In this document: one piece after another, positions 36,621 through 45,492 of the stretch
Numbering within the stretch: the first letter of the stretch is position 1
How the letters are laid out: each line of letters starts with the position of its first letter
Notes under the pieces: generated by a model
The model's database searches: none
Told to the model about the DNA's origin: nothing
What the model saw: only the letters and a program-made list of their open reading frames with translations
Translations under genes and position numbers: made by a program
Assembly: GCF_013404085.1 (NCBI RefSeq)
Contig: NZ_JABFHO010000001.1
Coordinates: 2,553,001-2,617,000 of the forward strand
Direction of reading: 5' to 3'
DNA from: Winogradskyella helgolandensis
GTDB taxonomy: Bacteria; Bacteroidota; Bacteroidia; Flavobacteriales; Flavobacteriaceae
Length of the DNA: 64,000 bases

Positions 36621-37786
36621 TTTTTAAACGTTAGGATGAACGCTGTACCTTCATTAAGCTTACTTTCCAGTTCAATTTCACCATTTAAAGCTTCAACTTG
36701 TGTTTTGGTAATATAGAGTCCAATCCCTCTAGAGTCCTTTCTATCTGTACCATGAAATGTTTGGTACATGTCAAATAATTGATCCTTAAACTTTGCAGTG
36801 TCTATACCAATTCCATTATCTGAAATTAGAATTTTTATAGTGTCTTTAGTGTGTATGGATTGAATAACGATTTGAGATTTTTTATTAGAATCAGCATATT
36901 TTATACCGTTTGAAATGATATTGTAAAACACGCTTTCTAAATAAGACCGGTTTGTATATAAGGTTTCATCCTGTCTTAAAGCATTGTGTATTGTAACCCC
37001 ATTTTTAGTACAGTCTAATGTTAAACTTTCCGATATTTTGTTAATACAACGATGTAAGTATATGTGCTCATTAAACTCGTTTAAATTCGTTTTAGATTTT
37101 ATACTGATAATGTCGTCTAAATCATCTATCGTTGTGGTTAAGGATTCCGAAATTGATTTTAAATGCCCAATAAGTTCTTTTTTTTCAGATTCTTCTTTTG
37201 CTTCATCATAAAACTCTAATATGTTCTTTAGATTTCCAATATGAGTATTTAAATTATGAGAAACGATATGAGTAAAACTGTATAATCTTTTATTTTGACT
37301 AGTGATAAGTTGAAGGTTTTTTTTGAGTTGTGCTTCGCTGTTTTTAGTGGTGGTTATATCTGTATGTGTACCAATAATACGTGAAGGTCTGCCTTTATGG
37401 TCTCTTTTTGCAATTTTCCCTTTATCTAAAATCCATTTATAAGAACCATTTTTACATTGAATGCGATATTCGTGTTCATACAAATCAATGTCACCTTTTA
37501 AAAGAGAATTAAAATCGTTGTAGTAGTCTTCCTTGTCATCTTCATGCACTTTGTTATCCCAAAACTCAGATGTGTTTTTTAGCTCATTATCAGCATAACC
37601 AATAATCTGTTTTGATTCTTTAGAGTAGAATACTTTGTTAGTTATAATATTCCAATCCCAAAGTCCAACTTTAGATAATTCTAATGCGATTCTATGTTTC
37701 TCTTCCTCTAGTGAGCACTCCGAAGTTGTGTTGTTTTTATAACGATTTGACTTATAGTTTTTTAGGTTTAGGCTTGGGAATTTCAT
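36605..37786 (-). CDS. PAS-domain sensor histidine kinase, soluble
   Basis: A 393-residue kinase without membrane segments. A PAS domain (about 25-155: LSKVGLWDWNI ... YEHEYRIQCKNGSYKWILDKGK) precedes the histidine helix (SFTHIVSHNLNTHIGN, about 171-186). The ATP domain follows with ISNGIKYADS, ISDNGIGID and GIGLYITKT. The dimerisation helix is of the type that reads HxxxHNL, common in Bacteroidota. It likely senses an intracellular signal. No response regulator gene is adjacent, so it is an orphan. Its 3' end overlaps the terminator of rny. Confidence 0.92.
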   Translation of the reverse strand: MKFPSLNLKNYKSNRYKNNTTSECSLEEEKHRIALELSKVGLWDWNIITNKVFYSKESKQIIGYADNELKNTSEFWDNKVHEDDKEDYYNDFNSLLKGDIDLYEHEYRIQCKNGSYKWILDKGKIAKRDHKGRPSRIIGTHTDITTTKNSEAQLKKNLQLITSQNKRLYSFTHIVSHNLNTHIGNLKNILEFYDEAKEESEKKELIGHLKSISESLTTTIDDLDDIISIKSKTNLNEFNEHIYLHRCINKISESLTLDCTKNGVTIHNALRQDETLYTNRSYLESVFYNIISNGIKYADSNKKSQIVIQSIHTKDTIKILISDNGIGIDTAKFKDQLFDMYQTFHGTDRKDSRGIGLYITKTQVEALNGEIELESKLNEGTAFILTFKKQRAL

Positions 37787-37851
37787 TGCTTTTTCTTTAA
37801 TATTAAGACACTACAAGAATTATTTTGTCACAATAAAAGTGATGTTTTTTT

Positions 37852-38760
37852 TTATTTTCTTGGATGAAACTTATTTAAAACCTCACTTAAATGCGAACGA
37901 TCTACATGCATATATATTTCAGTAGTTGTAATGCTTTCATGGCCAAGCATCATTTGTATGGCTCTTAGGTCTGCACCATTTTCTAATAAATGAGTAGCGA
38001 AAGAATGTCTGAAGGTATGTGGAGATACGTTTTTATTCAATCCTGTTTTTTCTACTAATTGTTTTATAATCGTAAAAATCATAGCTCTTGTAAGTTTTCC
38101 TCCTTTGTAGTTTAAAAAGAGGATGTCTTTAGAATGAGGTTGCACATCAATATGGTTTCTAATTGCAATCCAAATATTTATGAATTTTTGAGTGTTTAAC
38201 CCAATAGGGACAAAGCGTTGTTTATCTCCTTTACCAGTAACTTTAATAAAGCCTTCTTCAAAAAACAAATCTGATACTTTTAATCCTATTAGCTCACTTA
38301 CACGTAAGCCACAGCTATATAAAGTTTCTATAATCGCTCTATTCCGTTCCCCGAGGTTGACTCCATTATATTGGTAACTTAAATCGATGGCATTAATTAA
38401 GTTATCAATATCAGAAATAGATAACGTATCTGGCAGCTTTCTACCTATTCTTGGAGACTCAAGTAAATCTAAAGGATTGGTAGTTCTGTAATTTTCAAAA
38501 ATTAGGTAATCAAAAAAATTACGAAGACCAGATATCAATCGTGCTTGCGATCTTGGGTTTATAGTTTTTGAAATTGAATAAATAAAGTCTTTAACAGTAT
38601 TAGTATCTATAACAGTAGGGCTAGTTTTAATAGAGTGATTTTTAAGATGTAAGATGAGTTTTTTTATGTCGTAACTATAATTCTCAATAGAGTTATTAGA
38701 CAATCCACGTTCTATACGAAGATAATGTCTGTAATCTGTTAATGCTTGCTCCCATTTCAT
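37852..38760 (-). CDS. xerD: XerD-type site-specific tyrosine recombinase
   Basis: A 302-residue recombinase that resolves chromosome dimers. The N-terminal SAM-like domain (to about 95) is followed by the catalytic domain with R153, K177, H248, R251, H274 and the nucleophile Y283. Length and the C-terminal helix match XerD or XerC housekeeping enzymes rather than phage integrases, and no attachment site or mobile cargo is adjacent. XerC versus XerD cannot be fully separated by eye; the HTFRHSFATHLLENGADLR stretch is shared by both. Confidence 0.9.
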   Translation of the reverse strand: MKWEQALTDYRHYLRIERGLSNNSIENYSYDIKKLILHLKNHSIKTSPTVIDTNTVKDFIYSISKTINPRSQARLISGLRNFFDYLIFENYRTTNPLDLLESPRIGRKLPDTLSISDIDNLINAIDLSYQYNGVNLGERNRAIIETLYSCGLRVSELIGLKVSDLFFEEGFIKVTGKGDKQRFVPIGLNTQKFINIWIAIRNHIDVQPHSKDILFLNYKGGKLTRAMIFTIIKQLVEKTGLNKNVSPHTFRHSFATHLLENGADLRAIQMMLGHESITTTEIYMHVDRSHLSEVLNKFHPRK

Positions 38761-38978
38761 GGTTAAAAATAGTGATTTTAGCTCTTAAATTAACTTAAAT
38801 GATTACGTAATTTACTGCATTTATGAGTTTAATTGTTAACAAGTGTTGTTTTAAGTGGCTTAATATAAGTTATTTAGGTGTAAATGTTAAAAATAATGTT
38901 AATAACTATACAGTGAAATTTTCATAATAGAAAAAAAAGGCTTTAGTTTGTAGTAATCAATTTAAAACTTATAATATT

Positions 38979-39566
38979 ATGAAAAAATTATTTTTATGTG
39001 CTGCGCTTGCAGCATTTGCTTTTACAAATGTAAATGCACAAGAAGTGACATTTGGAGCTAAAGCTGGTCTTAACTTAGCTTCTATTTCCGGCGATGACAC
39101 AGATGATCTTGATGGTAGAACTGCTTTTCACATTGGTGCTGTTGCAGAAATTTCTATCTCAGAAAAATTTTCTGTACAACCAGAATTATTGTATTCAATT
39201 CAAGGTGCGGCATTTAAGGAAGATGGTTATGAAGAAACTTTGAAATATGATTATTTAAACTTACCAATCATGGCTAAATATTATGTAGCTGAAGGATTTA
39301 GTGTAGAAGCTGGACCTCAAGTAGGATTTTTATTGTCTTCTAAGTATGAAGCTGAATTTGACGGAGAATCTGAAGAAGCTGATAATGACGATGCTAGCAG
39401 TATTGATTTTGGACTTAATTTTGGTCTTGGATATAAAATGGACAGTGGTTTAAATTTTGGAGTTAGATATAATTTAGGTTTATCTAATATGTATGATGGC
39501 GAGTTTTCTGATGATTTTTCAATAAAAAATAATGTTTTACAAGTATCTGTGGGATATTTTTTCTAA
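38979..39566 (+). CDS. Outer-membrane beta-barrel protein 1 of the array (porin-like)
   Basis: A 195-residue protein with a signal peptide ending NVNAQ (1-21) and an OMP_b-brl body: TFGAKAGLNLASISGD, FSVQPELLYSIQGA, YLNLPIMAKYYV, SVEAGPQVGFLLSS, ending in VGYFF. A variable acidic loop (FDGESEEADNDDASS) lies before the last strands. It is most like the fifth array member (42441). Function unknown. A box TTAGTTTG at 38943-38950 may be its -7 element, and a strong terminator follows. Confidence 0.85.
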   Translation: MKKLFLCAALAAFAFTNVNAQEVTFGAKAGLNLASISGDDTDDLDGRTAFHIGAVAEISISEKFSVQPELLYSIQGAAFKEDGYEETLKYDYLNLPIMAKYYVAEGFSVEAGPQVGFLLSSKYEAEFDGESEEADNDDASSIDFGLNFGLGYKMDSGLNFGVRYNLGLSNMYDGEFSDDFSIKNNVLQVSVGYFF

Positions 39567-39590
39567 TCTGAAATAGATATTTTATAATTT

Positions 39591-39617
39591 AAGAGAGGCA
39601 TTTTGCCTCTCTTTTTT
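39591..39617 (+). terminator. Terminator after array gene 1
   Basis: AAGAGAGGCA (39591-39600), short T loop, TGCCTCTCTT (39604-39613), then more T. Confidence 0.85.
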
Positions 39618-39853
39618 GTTTAAAAAAATTTAGAATTATAAGCAACAAAATGTTTTAAGTTTAAAATTAATGATAAGGCGTATTTAGTCCTAATTTTTGA
39701 AGTTTTAGAAATCAGTCGTTTAGGTTGTTTTTGTGTTTTGAGGTTGGTTTTTACCGATGAAATACACTAAATTTTAACAAATTTAGGGTTTCCACTATAA
39801 AACTAAAGTCTACATTTGCCGACCAAATTAATTATCAAATTTAAACTTAAATT

Positions 39854-40474
39854 ATGAAAAAATTATTGTTTACAGCTGCAGTAGCAGTATTAGGATTTAC
39901 AAGTGTAAGTGCACAAGAAGAAGTTAAGACTTACAGTTTTGGTGAAGGTGATATCTTTATTGAAGGTATGGTTGGATTTAGCAGTTCAAATGACAAAAAC
40001 ACTGAGGTTAAAGAAAACGGTTTTGAGATTAGCCCAAAATTAGGGTATTTCATGAGCGAAGATTTAGCTATTGGTGGTGAATTATCATTTATGTCTTCTA
40101 AAGAAGAAACTGCAGGAACTGATACAGCAGATCAATCTACTTTTGGTGTTGGTGTATTTGCACGTTATTACTTTTTAGATTTAGGTGAGCGTTTTAAAAC
40201 TTATACTGAATTTGGTGTTGGTTACGCTAGTACTAATTATGAACTTGCTGATTTCAAAGTAAATGGTTTCGGAGCTGGTTTAGATTTAGGTATTAACTAT
40301 TTCGTAACTGAAAAAATTGCTTTAACATTTGGTTTAAAGAACGTATTATCTTTCGCTTCAGCTAAGGCTGACGTTGATGGAGCAGAAGCTGTATCAGAAT
40401 TTAACTTAGGTTTTGGTGATGTTGCTAACCCATTCGGTGGTAATGCTGCTTTTGGTATCTTATTCAAGTTATAA
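39854..40474 (+). CDS. Outer-membrane beta-barrel protein 2 of the array
   Basis: A 206-residue protein with a signal peptide MKKLLFTAAVAVLGFTSVSAQ cut after AQ, nearly identical in style to genes 1 and 3. The strands GFEISPKLGYFMSEDLAIGG, GVGVFARYYFLDLG and YTEFGVGYASTNY end in FGILFKL. This second subfamily (genes 2 and 3) has the 'LGYFM/GGYFI ... DDLAI' pattern. Function unknown. A -7 box TACATTTG lies at 39811-39818, with no clear -33 element, and a terminator follows. Confidence 0.85.
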   Translation: MKKLLFTAAVAVLGFTSVSAQEEVKTYSFGEGDIFIEGMVGFSSSNDKNTEVKENGFEISPKLGYFMSEDLAIGGELSFMSSKEETAGTDTADQSTFGVGVFARYYFLDLGERFKTYTEFGVGYASTNYELADFKVNGFGAGLDLGINYFVTEKIALTFGLKNVLSFASAKADVDGAEAVSEFNLGFGDVANPFGGNAAFGILFKL

Positions 40475-40501
40475 GACTCAAAACAACAAATTATTATAAT
40501 T

Positions 40502-40530
40502 AAAACCGAAGCAATCGCTTCGGTTTTTTT
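40502..40530 (+). terminator. Terminator after array gene 2
   Basis: AAAACCGAAGC (40502-40512), AATC loop, GCTTCGGTTTT (40517-40527), further T. The stem core CCGAAG/CTTCGG is shared with the terminator of gene 3. Confidence 0.9.
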
Positions 40531-40662
40531 ATGCCGTTTTTTAGGATTATAAAAACTAATTCAAAATGATCCACGTCATTAATCCTATTGTTTAATAGCT
40601 ATAATTTTGTATCAACGAATTTGGCATAAAGCCCAAAACTTAAATATTAAAAATTATATATC

Positions 40663-41211
40663 ATGAAAAAATTAATGTTAATGGCTGCAATCGCAGTTTT
40701 CGGATTCACAAATGTAAATGCTCAAGACGATACTTCAGGTGGACAAACATCGGAAGGTAAATGGTTAATTGAGGCAAATACAGGTAATCAAATGTTAGGA
40801 ACGACAGGGCTTTATTTCTCATCGAGTGATGGTAGTTCTAACTACAATATCGGTTTAGATGGTGGCTATTTTATTATGGATGATCTTGCAATTAAAGCTG
40901 GTTTAGGGTATGGTGGCTTTAGTCCTGATGAAGGTGATTCTACTAGTTCATTTTCTTACCGTTTAGGGGCAAAGTACTACTTTAATAGCATGATTCCTGT
41001 AACAGTAGATTTAACAGGTGCTTCAGGTGATGGAGCTGAAAATTATGCAGGCGAAACACCATTATGGTTAGGTGTAGGTGCCGGTTATGCATGGTTTATT
41101 AGCGATAATGTTTCTATTGAACCAGGTTTAAGATACAATGTCTCCTTAAACGAAGATTATACAGATGAAGGTGTACTGCAATTCAATGTTGGTTTTGCTT
41201 TACATTTCTAG
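40663..41211 (+). CDS. Outer-membrane beta-barrel protein 3 of the array
   Basis: A 182-residue protein with signal peptide MKKLMLMAAIAVFGFTNVNAQ cut after AQ. Strands include YNIGLDGGYFIMDDLAIKAG, SFSYRLGAKYYFN and WLGVGAGYAWFISDNVSIEP, and it ends in FNVGFALHF. It is closest to array gene 2. A box TAATTTTG at 40602-40609 may be its -7 element. The 188-base gap before it contains the terminator of gene 2. Function unknown. Confidence 0.85.
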   Translation: MKKLMLMAAIAVFGFTNVNAQDDTSGGQTSEGKWLIEANTGNQMLGTTGLYFSSSDGSSNYNIGLDGGYFIMDDLAIKAGLGYGGFSPDEGDSTSSFSYRLGAKYYFNSMIPVTVDLTGASGDGAENYAGETPLWLGVGAGYAWFISDNVSIEPGLRYNVSLNEDYTDEGVLQFNVGFALHF

Positions 41212-41232
41212 AACTTACGACATTTTAAAAAT

Positions 41233-41264
41233 AAAAAAACCGAAGTATTTCCTTCGGTTTTTTT
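41233..41264 (+). terminator. Terminator after array gene 3
   Basis: AAAACCGAAG, loop TATTTC, CTTCGGTTTT, then T residues. It lies about 30 bases before aroQ, which therefore needs its own promoter or read-through. Confidence 0.85.
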
Positions 41265-41291
41265 ATGCGCATAATTTAATATATTTACAGT

Positions 41292-41714
41292 ATGAAGCAA
41301 CTTATCATTATTAACGGCCCAAATTTGAATCTCTTAGGCAAGCGCGAAACCAATATTTACGGTAATTTAACGTTTATGGAGTTTTTTGATGCTGTAGTGC
41401 AAAAATATCCTAATGTAAAGCTAGAACATTTTCAATCTAATATAGAAGGAGAGCTTATTGATAAAATTCAAGAGGTTGGTTTTTCGTATGACGGTATTAT
41501 TCTAAATGCCGCTGCTTACACACATACCTCTGTCGGAATTGGTGATGCTGTTAAAGCCATCACAACTCCGGTTGTAGAAGTGCATATTTCTAATACATTT
41601 TCAAGAGAAAAATTTAGACATAAATCGTTTATATCTCCAAATGCTAAAGGAGTGATTTTGGGCTTTGGCTTACAGAGTTATGAGTTGGCTATTGAGAGTT
41701 TTATTTCAATCTAG
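41292..41714 (+). CDS. aroQ: Type II 3-dehydroquinate dehydratase
   Basis: A 140-residue dodecameric enzyme of the shikimate pathway. Motifs: INGPNLNLLGKRETNIYG (active-site Y23 and the flexible loop), HFQSNIEGELIDKIQ, ILNAAAYTHTSVGIGDA and VEVHISNTFSREKFR. Length fits type II enzymes. It is out of context among the beta-barrel genes and is flanked by array genes 3 and 4, with only 60 bases to gene 4. Confidence 0.95.
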   Translation: MKQLIIINGPNLNLLGKRETNIYGNLTFMEFFDAVVQKYPNVKLEHFQSNIEGELIDKIQEVGFSYDGIILNAAAYTHTSVGIGDAVKAITTPVVEVHISNTFSREKFRHKSFISPNAKGVILGFGLQSYELAIESFISI

Positions 41715-41775
41715 TAGGAATGAACAATATGATAGGTAAAACGTTCTACTTTTTCGAATACTAAAACTGTTTTAT

Positions 41776-42258
41776 ATGAAGCCTTTTATTAAAGTACTCT
41801 TATTGTTTATTCTTATAGGTGGTGTGTTTAGTTTACAAGCTCAAACGGATTTTGGTATTAAAGGTGGATTTAATTTTACCTTTTATAACGTTGAAGAAGC
41901 TAATTTTGGTGATGATACCAATGTGCAAACAGGAGTTTATGTAGGTGTCTTTGCTGATTTTGAAATAGAAAATGATTTTCATTTACAACCCGAATTACTT
42001 TATATAGGGCTTGGAGATTTTAAGTTTTTAAACGCTCCAATTTATTTAAAATACAATATCAATGATAATTTTAATATTCTTGTTGGTCCGAGTATCAATT
42101 ATTTCTTCGATTTTTTTAATGCTAAACTTAAGGTGAGAGCAGATTTAGGATTTGCTTATAACCTCACTTCAAAATTAGATCTACACATGAAATATACCAT
42201 AGGTTTTGAAGAAATAACACCTAATGGATTGTTTTTAGGTTTAGGTTACAAATTATAA
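41776..42258 (+). CDS. Outer-membrane beta-barrel protein 4 of the array, short form
   Basis: A 160-residue protein with a signal peptide ending SLQAQ (about 1-23). It follows the gene 1/5 pattern in reduced form: FGIKGGFNFTFY, FHLQPELLYIGLG, FKFLNAPIYLKYNI, FNILVGPSINYFF, ending GLFLGLGYKL. The acidic loop of genes 1 and 5 is missing. It lies 61 bases after aroQ with no terminator between, so it may be co-transcribed with it. Function unknown. Confidence 0.82.
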   Translation: MKPFIKVLLLFILIGGVFSLQAQTDFGIKGGFNFTFYNVEEANFGDDTNVQTGVYVGVFADFEIENDFHLQPELLYIGLGDFKFLNAPIYLKYNINDNFNILVGPSINYFFDFFNAKLKVRADLGFAYNLTSKLDLHMKYTIGFEEITPNGLFLGLGYKL

Positions 42259-42379
42259 ATTCCATTGGTTTTTCACAAAAGAGTTAATGTTTTATGTCAT
42301 TGAGTTGATGTAACTATTAAACTTTTACGATTGTTTTTTGACTAAAAAAGTAAACTTGTTAAACTGCTGTTAAGCCTTA

Positions 42380-42409
42380 TTGTTGCTGGGATTTTGACTA
42401 TTAGATTTG
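42380..42409 (+). promoter_or_regulatory. Probable promoter of array gene 5
   Basis: TTG (42380-42382), 19 bases, TAGATTTG (42402-42409), about 31 bases before the ATG at 42441. Consensus spacing. Confidence 0.55.
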
Positions 42410-42440
42410 TTGTTTTAACCCAAATAAAACAATAATAATT

Positions 42441-43076
42441 ATGAAAAAAATAATAGTTTTTACAGGAGTATTTTTAATGGCATTAACATCTGTTTCTGCA
42501 CAATCAGATTCAAAAACAATTCAGTTGGGAGCAAAGGGAGGTGTCAACTTTTCTAAGATCACTGGAGACGATTTTGAAGATGTAGATGCCCGAACAAGTT
42601 TTAATGTAGGTTTAGTTGCTGAAATTCCACTTTCGGAACGGATTTCTTTTCAACCAGAGGTATTTTACTCAGGACAAGGTTTTGATATTGTACAAGGTGA
42701 AGACCGAGTTTTTGATACCAGTGAAGATGTAGAATATCAATTAGACTACATTCAAGTTCCTTTATTATTTAAAGCCTATTTAGTAAAAGGATTAAGTATT
42801 GAAGCAGGTCCACAATTCGGATTTAAAATTCATGAGGAATTTGATTCGGAGCCTAACTCAGATGGTGGTGATATAGAAATTGATGAAGATGATTCTTATG
42901 TTAAAGATTTTGATACCAGTTTAGCTGTAGGAACGTCTTATAAGTTTGATAACGGTTTCTTTGTAAGTGCACGTTATACTATGGGATTAACAAACATCTT
43001 TAAAGAAGATACACTTTTTGAGAATGTAGATGGTAAAAATGAAGTTGTACAAGTTGGTTTAGGGTTTATGTTCTAA
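42441..43076 (+). CDS. Outer-membrane beta-barrel protein 5 of the array
   Basis: A 211-residue protein with a signal peptide ending SVSAQ (1-20). It is the closest relative of array gene 1 by pattern: LGAKGGVNFSKITGDDFEDV, ISFQPEVFYSGQGFD, LDYIQVPLLFKAYLV, LSIEAGPQFGFKI, a variable acidic loop (DGGDIEIDEDDSY), ending VGLGFMF. Function unknown. It has its own promoter candidate and a terminator. Confidence 0.85.
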   Translation: MKKIIVFTGVFLMALTSVSAQSDSKTIQLGAKGGVNFSKITGDDFEDVDARTSFNVGLVAEIPLSERISFQPEVFYSGQGFDIVQGEDRVFDTSEDVEYQLDYIQVPLLFKAYLVKGLSIEAGPQFGFKIHEEFDSEPNSDGGDIEIDEDDSYVKDFDTSLAVGTSYKFDNGFFVSARYTMGLTNIFKEDTLFENVDGKNEVVQVGLGFMF

Positions 43077-43100
43077 TCTAGCCATCCTGAATAATAGTAT

Positions 43101-43133
43101 AAAAAAAGTTCCAGTTAATTCTGGAACTTTTTT
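43101..43133 (+). terminator. Terminator after array gene 5
   Basis: AAAAAAAGTTCCAG, loop TTAATT, CTGGAACTTTTTT; seven A and six T extend the stem. Confidence 0.88.
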
Positions 43134-43340
43134 GTTTTATAGCTTAATCTTTTGAATTTAATTGAAATGCTATCCTTCTAATTTGGTAAAAGTAGAATCG
43201 TAGGTTTTGGAGTAAACTAAACGATTTTAGTATAAGTGAAAGGTCACTATTCGATAATAAATCAACAGAGGTGTTAAAGTTCCATTTTAACTCTAAATTG
43301 CGTATTAAGATTATTTAACTAATTTATAACCAAGCAGTTG

Positions 43341-43370
43341 TTTGATATAATTGAAAATGAGCTATTTTTG
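43341..43370 (+). promoter_or_regulatory. Probable promoter of array gene 6
   Basis: TTTG (43341-43344), 18 bases, TATTTTTG (43363-43370), 24 bases before the ATG. Full match to the consensus. Confidence 0.6.
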
Positions 43371-43393
43371 ATAATGCTATAACTATTGACGTC

Positions 43394-43879
43394 ATGACAT
43401 CTTCTGTTAAACACCTGATATGCCTTATTGCTTTTTTTAGCGTGTATCTAATCTCTACTTCACAATGTTATGGACAGCAGAGCTCACAATTTGCTACCTT
43501 TCAAGAAGATTTAGCATCACAAAATTGGGATTTAGCAGTTAATGGAATTTTCTTAACTAAAAATATTTCTTTTACCGCGAGTCAGTTTGAATTTTTAAAT
43601 GCTGAAGCGAGCTTAATAGAGGTTCCTTTGTTATTTAAAGTGAAGATAACCGAGAAATTGAGTCTTCTGTCTGGTGCTAAAATAGATTTTTACAAAGTAC
43701 AGCAACGTCTGTCTTCTGATGTAGGTGTTTCAATATCTACGGGCTTACAATACGATATAAATAAGAATGCCTTTATTAATGCAGGGTTTAATTTTCAAAT
43801 AAATAATACAGGTTATGGTTACAATTATAACTATGGAAACAACTCTAGTCTTAATTTAAAATCCGGAATTAAGTTTTAA
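43394..43879 (+). CDS. Outer-membrane beta-barrel-like protein 6 of the array, divergent
   Basis: A 161-residue protein with a longer signal peptide (about 1-28, ending SQCYGQ). It shares the central EVPLLFKVKITEKLSLLSGAK stretch (quoted to 20) with genes 1 and 5 but lacks their first strands. It ends in YNYGNNSSLNLKSGIKF, an aromatic terminal strand. Its length and poor first half suggest a shortened or fast-evolving member. A promoter lies just upstream and a terminator downstream. Function unknown. Confidence 0.72.
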   Translation: MTSSVKHLICLIAFFSVYLISTSQCYGQQSSQFATFQEDLASQNWDLAVNGIFLTKNISFTASQFEFLNAEASLIEVPLLFKVKITEKLSLLSGAKIDFYKVQQRLSSDVGVSISTGLQYDINKNAFINAGFNFQINNTGYGYNYNYGNNSSLNLKSGIKF

Positions 43880-43886
43880 ACAAAAA

Positions 43887-43914
43887 AAATGCGATTCAAT
43901 TTTGAATCGCATTT
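43887..43914. terminator. Bidirectional terminator between array gene 6 and lpdA
   Basis: AAATGCGATTCAA, short loop, TGAATCGCATTT, with A residues on one side and T-rich sequence on the other. Confidence 0.8.
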
Positions 43915-43972
43915 ATTATATATTGAACCATCCGAGTAAGAACTCCTAATTTTTGAGAAGTTTGGGATGGGA

Positions 43973-45349
43973 TTATAAGTGTATTACTTCATCATAAGCA
44001 GCAGCAACAGCTTCCATAACGGCTTCACTCATTGTTGGGTGAGGATGCACTGTTTTTAAAACTTCGTGTCCTGTAGTTTCTAACTTACGACCTAATACAG
44101 CTTCAGCAATCATATCGGTAACACCAGCACCAATCATATGACAACCTAACCATTCACCGTATTTGGCGTCGAAAATAACTTTTACAAAACCATCTTTTGC
44201 ACCACTAGCACTTGCTTTACCAGACGCTGAGAATGGGAATTTACCAATCTTTACATCCAAACCTTGTGCTTTGGCTTGTGCTTCAGTTAAACCAACACTA
44301 GCAATTTCAGGTGAACAATAAGTACAACCAGGAATATTTCCGTAATCTAAAGCTTCTACATGCTGACCAGCAATTTTTTCTACACAAAGAATACCTTCGG
44401 CAGAAGCAACGTGTGCTAAAGCTTGACCTGGAGTAACGTCTCCAATAGCATAATAGCCAGGAATATTAGTTTGGTAGAAATCATTAACTAAGATTTTATC
44501 TCTATCAACTGCAATTCCTACATCTTCTAATCCTATATTTTCAATATTAGATTTAATACCAACCGCAGATAATACGATATCGGCTTCTAATACTTCTTCC
44601 CCTTTTTTAGTTTTTACAGTAGCTTTAACTCCAGTTCCAGACGTATCAACAGAAGTCACTTCTGCAGACGTCATAATCTTAATACCAGATTTTTTAAAGC
44701 TACGTTCCAATTGTTTAGAGACTTCATCATCTTCAACTGGTACAATTTTATCTAAATATTCTACAATAGTGACTTCAGTGCCTATAGAATTGTAGAAATA
44801 AGCAAACTCAACACCAATCGCTCCAGAACCTACAACAATCATTTTTTTAGGTTGCTTCTCTAAAGTCATGGCTTGTCTGTAGCCAATTACTTTTTTACCA
44901 TCTTGTGGTAAACTTGGTAACTCACGAGAGCGCGCTCCAGTTGCAATTATAATATGATCCGCAGAATATATAGTACCTTCAACGTCAATTTTCTTTCCGG
45001 TTTTTAGAGTTCCAAAACCTTCAATAACGTCAATTTTATTTTTCTTCATTAAGAATTTCACACCATTACTCATGCCTTCAGCGACACTTCGGCTACGTTT
45101 AACTACAGCGTCAAAATCGTGCTCTGCACCAGACACTTTAAGTCCGTAATCTTCAGCATGTTTAAGGTACTCAAATACTTGAGCAGATTTTAAAAGGGCT
45201 TTTGTAGGAATACAACCCCAATTTAAGCATACACCACCAAGGCTTTCTTTTTCTACAACGGCAGTTTTAAATCCTAATTGTGATGCTCTAATTGCAGTTA
45301 CGTAGCCTCCTGGACCACTTCCTAATACTATAATATCGTATTTACTCAT
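43973..45349 (-). CDS. lpdA: Dihydrolipoyl dehydrogenase
   Basis: A 458-residue FAD flavoprotein, the E3 subunit of 2-oxoacid dehydrogenase complexes and the glycine cleavage system. FAD motif GSGPGGYVTA (10-19), redox disulfide C41 and C46 in GGVCLNWGCIPTK, NAD motif VVGSGAIGVEFAYFY and the catalytic HPHPT near the C-terminus are all present. Length is standard. It appears to be a single gene with a promoter candidate upstream; no E1 or E2 gene is adjacent. Confidence 0.96.
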   Translation of the reverse strand: MSKYDIIVLGSGPGGYVTAIRASQLGFKTAVVEKESLGGVCLNWGCIPTKALLKSAQVFEYLKHAEDYGLKVSGAEHDFDAVVKRSRSVAEGMSNGVKFLMKKNKIDVIEGFGTLKTGKKIDVEGTIYSADHIIIATGARSRELPSLPQDGKKVIGYRQAMTLEKQPKKMIVVGSGAIGVEFAYFYNSIGTEVTIVEYLDKIVPVEDDEVSKQLERSFKKSGIKIMTSAEVTSVDTSGTGVKATVKTKKGEEVLEADIVLSAVGIKSNIENIGLEDVGIAVDRDKILVNDFYQTNIPGYYAIGDVTPGQALAHVASAEGILCVEKIAGQHVEALDYGNIPGCTYCSPEIASVGLTEAQAKAQGLDVKIGKFPFSASGKASASGAKDGFVKVIFDAKYGEWLGCHMIGAGVTDMIAEAVLGRKLETTGHEVLKTVHPHPTMSEAVMEAVAAAYDEVIHL

Positions 45350-45381
45350 GGGTAAGTTTTTTTATTGAATTTTTGAAGTTA

Positions 45382-45415
45382 CAAAAATAACGAATTCCAA
45401 AAAGAAAATCCCAAA
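45382..45415 (-). promoter_or_regulatory. Probable lpdA promoter
   Basis: On the minus strand TTTG (45412-45415), 22 bases, TATTTTTG (45382-45389), about 33 bases before the ATG. Confidence 0.55.
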
Positions 45416-45492
45416 ATCCAAAACCTTTAAATTCAATAATGCATTATTTTAAGTTCATTTTTGGAATATTGATGTTGTCTTTTATATTTCAG

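Larger units (their letters stand above)
43077..43393. other. Gap of 317 bases between array genes 5 and 6
   Basis: It holds the terminator of gene 5 (43101-43133) and the promoter candidate of gene 6 (43341-43370). Nothing else was recognised in the 200 bases between them. Confidence 0.6.

Noticed and set aside
37852..38760. Integrase marking a mobile element
   Set aside because: The recombinase has the length and sequence of housekeeping XerD, and no attachment repeats, tRNA gene or cargo genes lie nearby.
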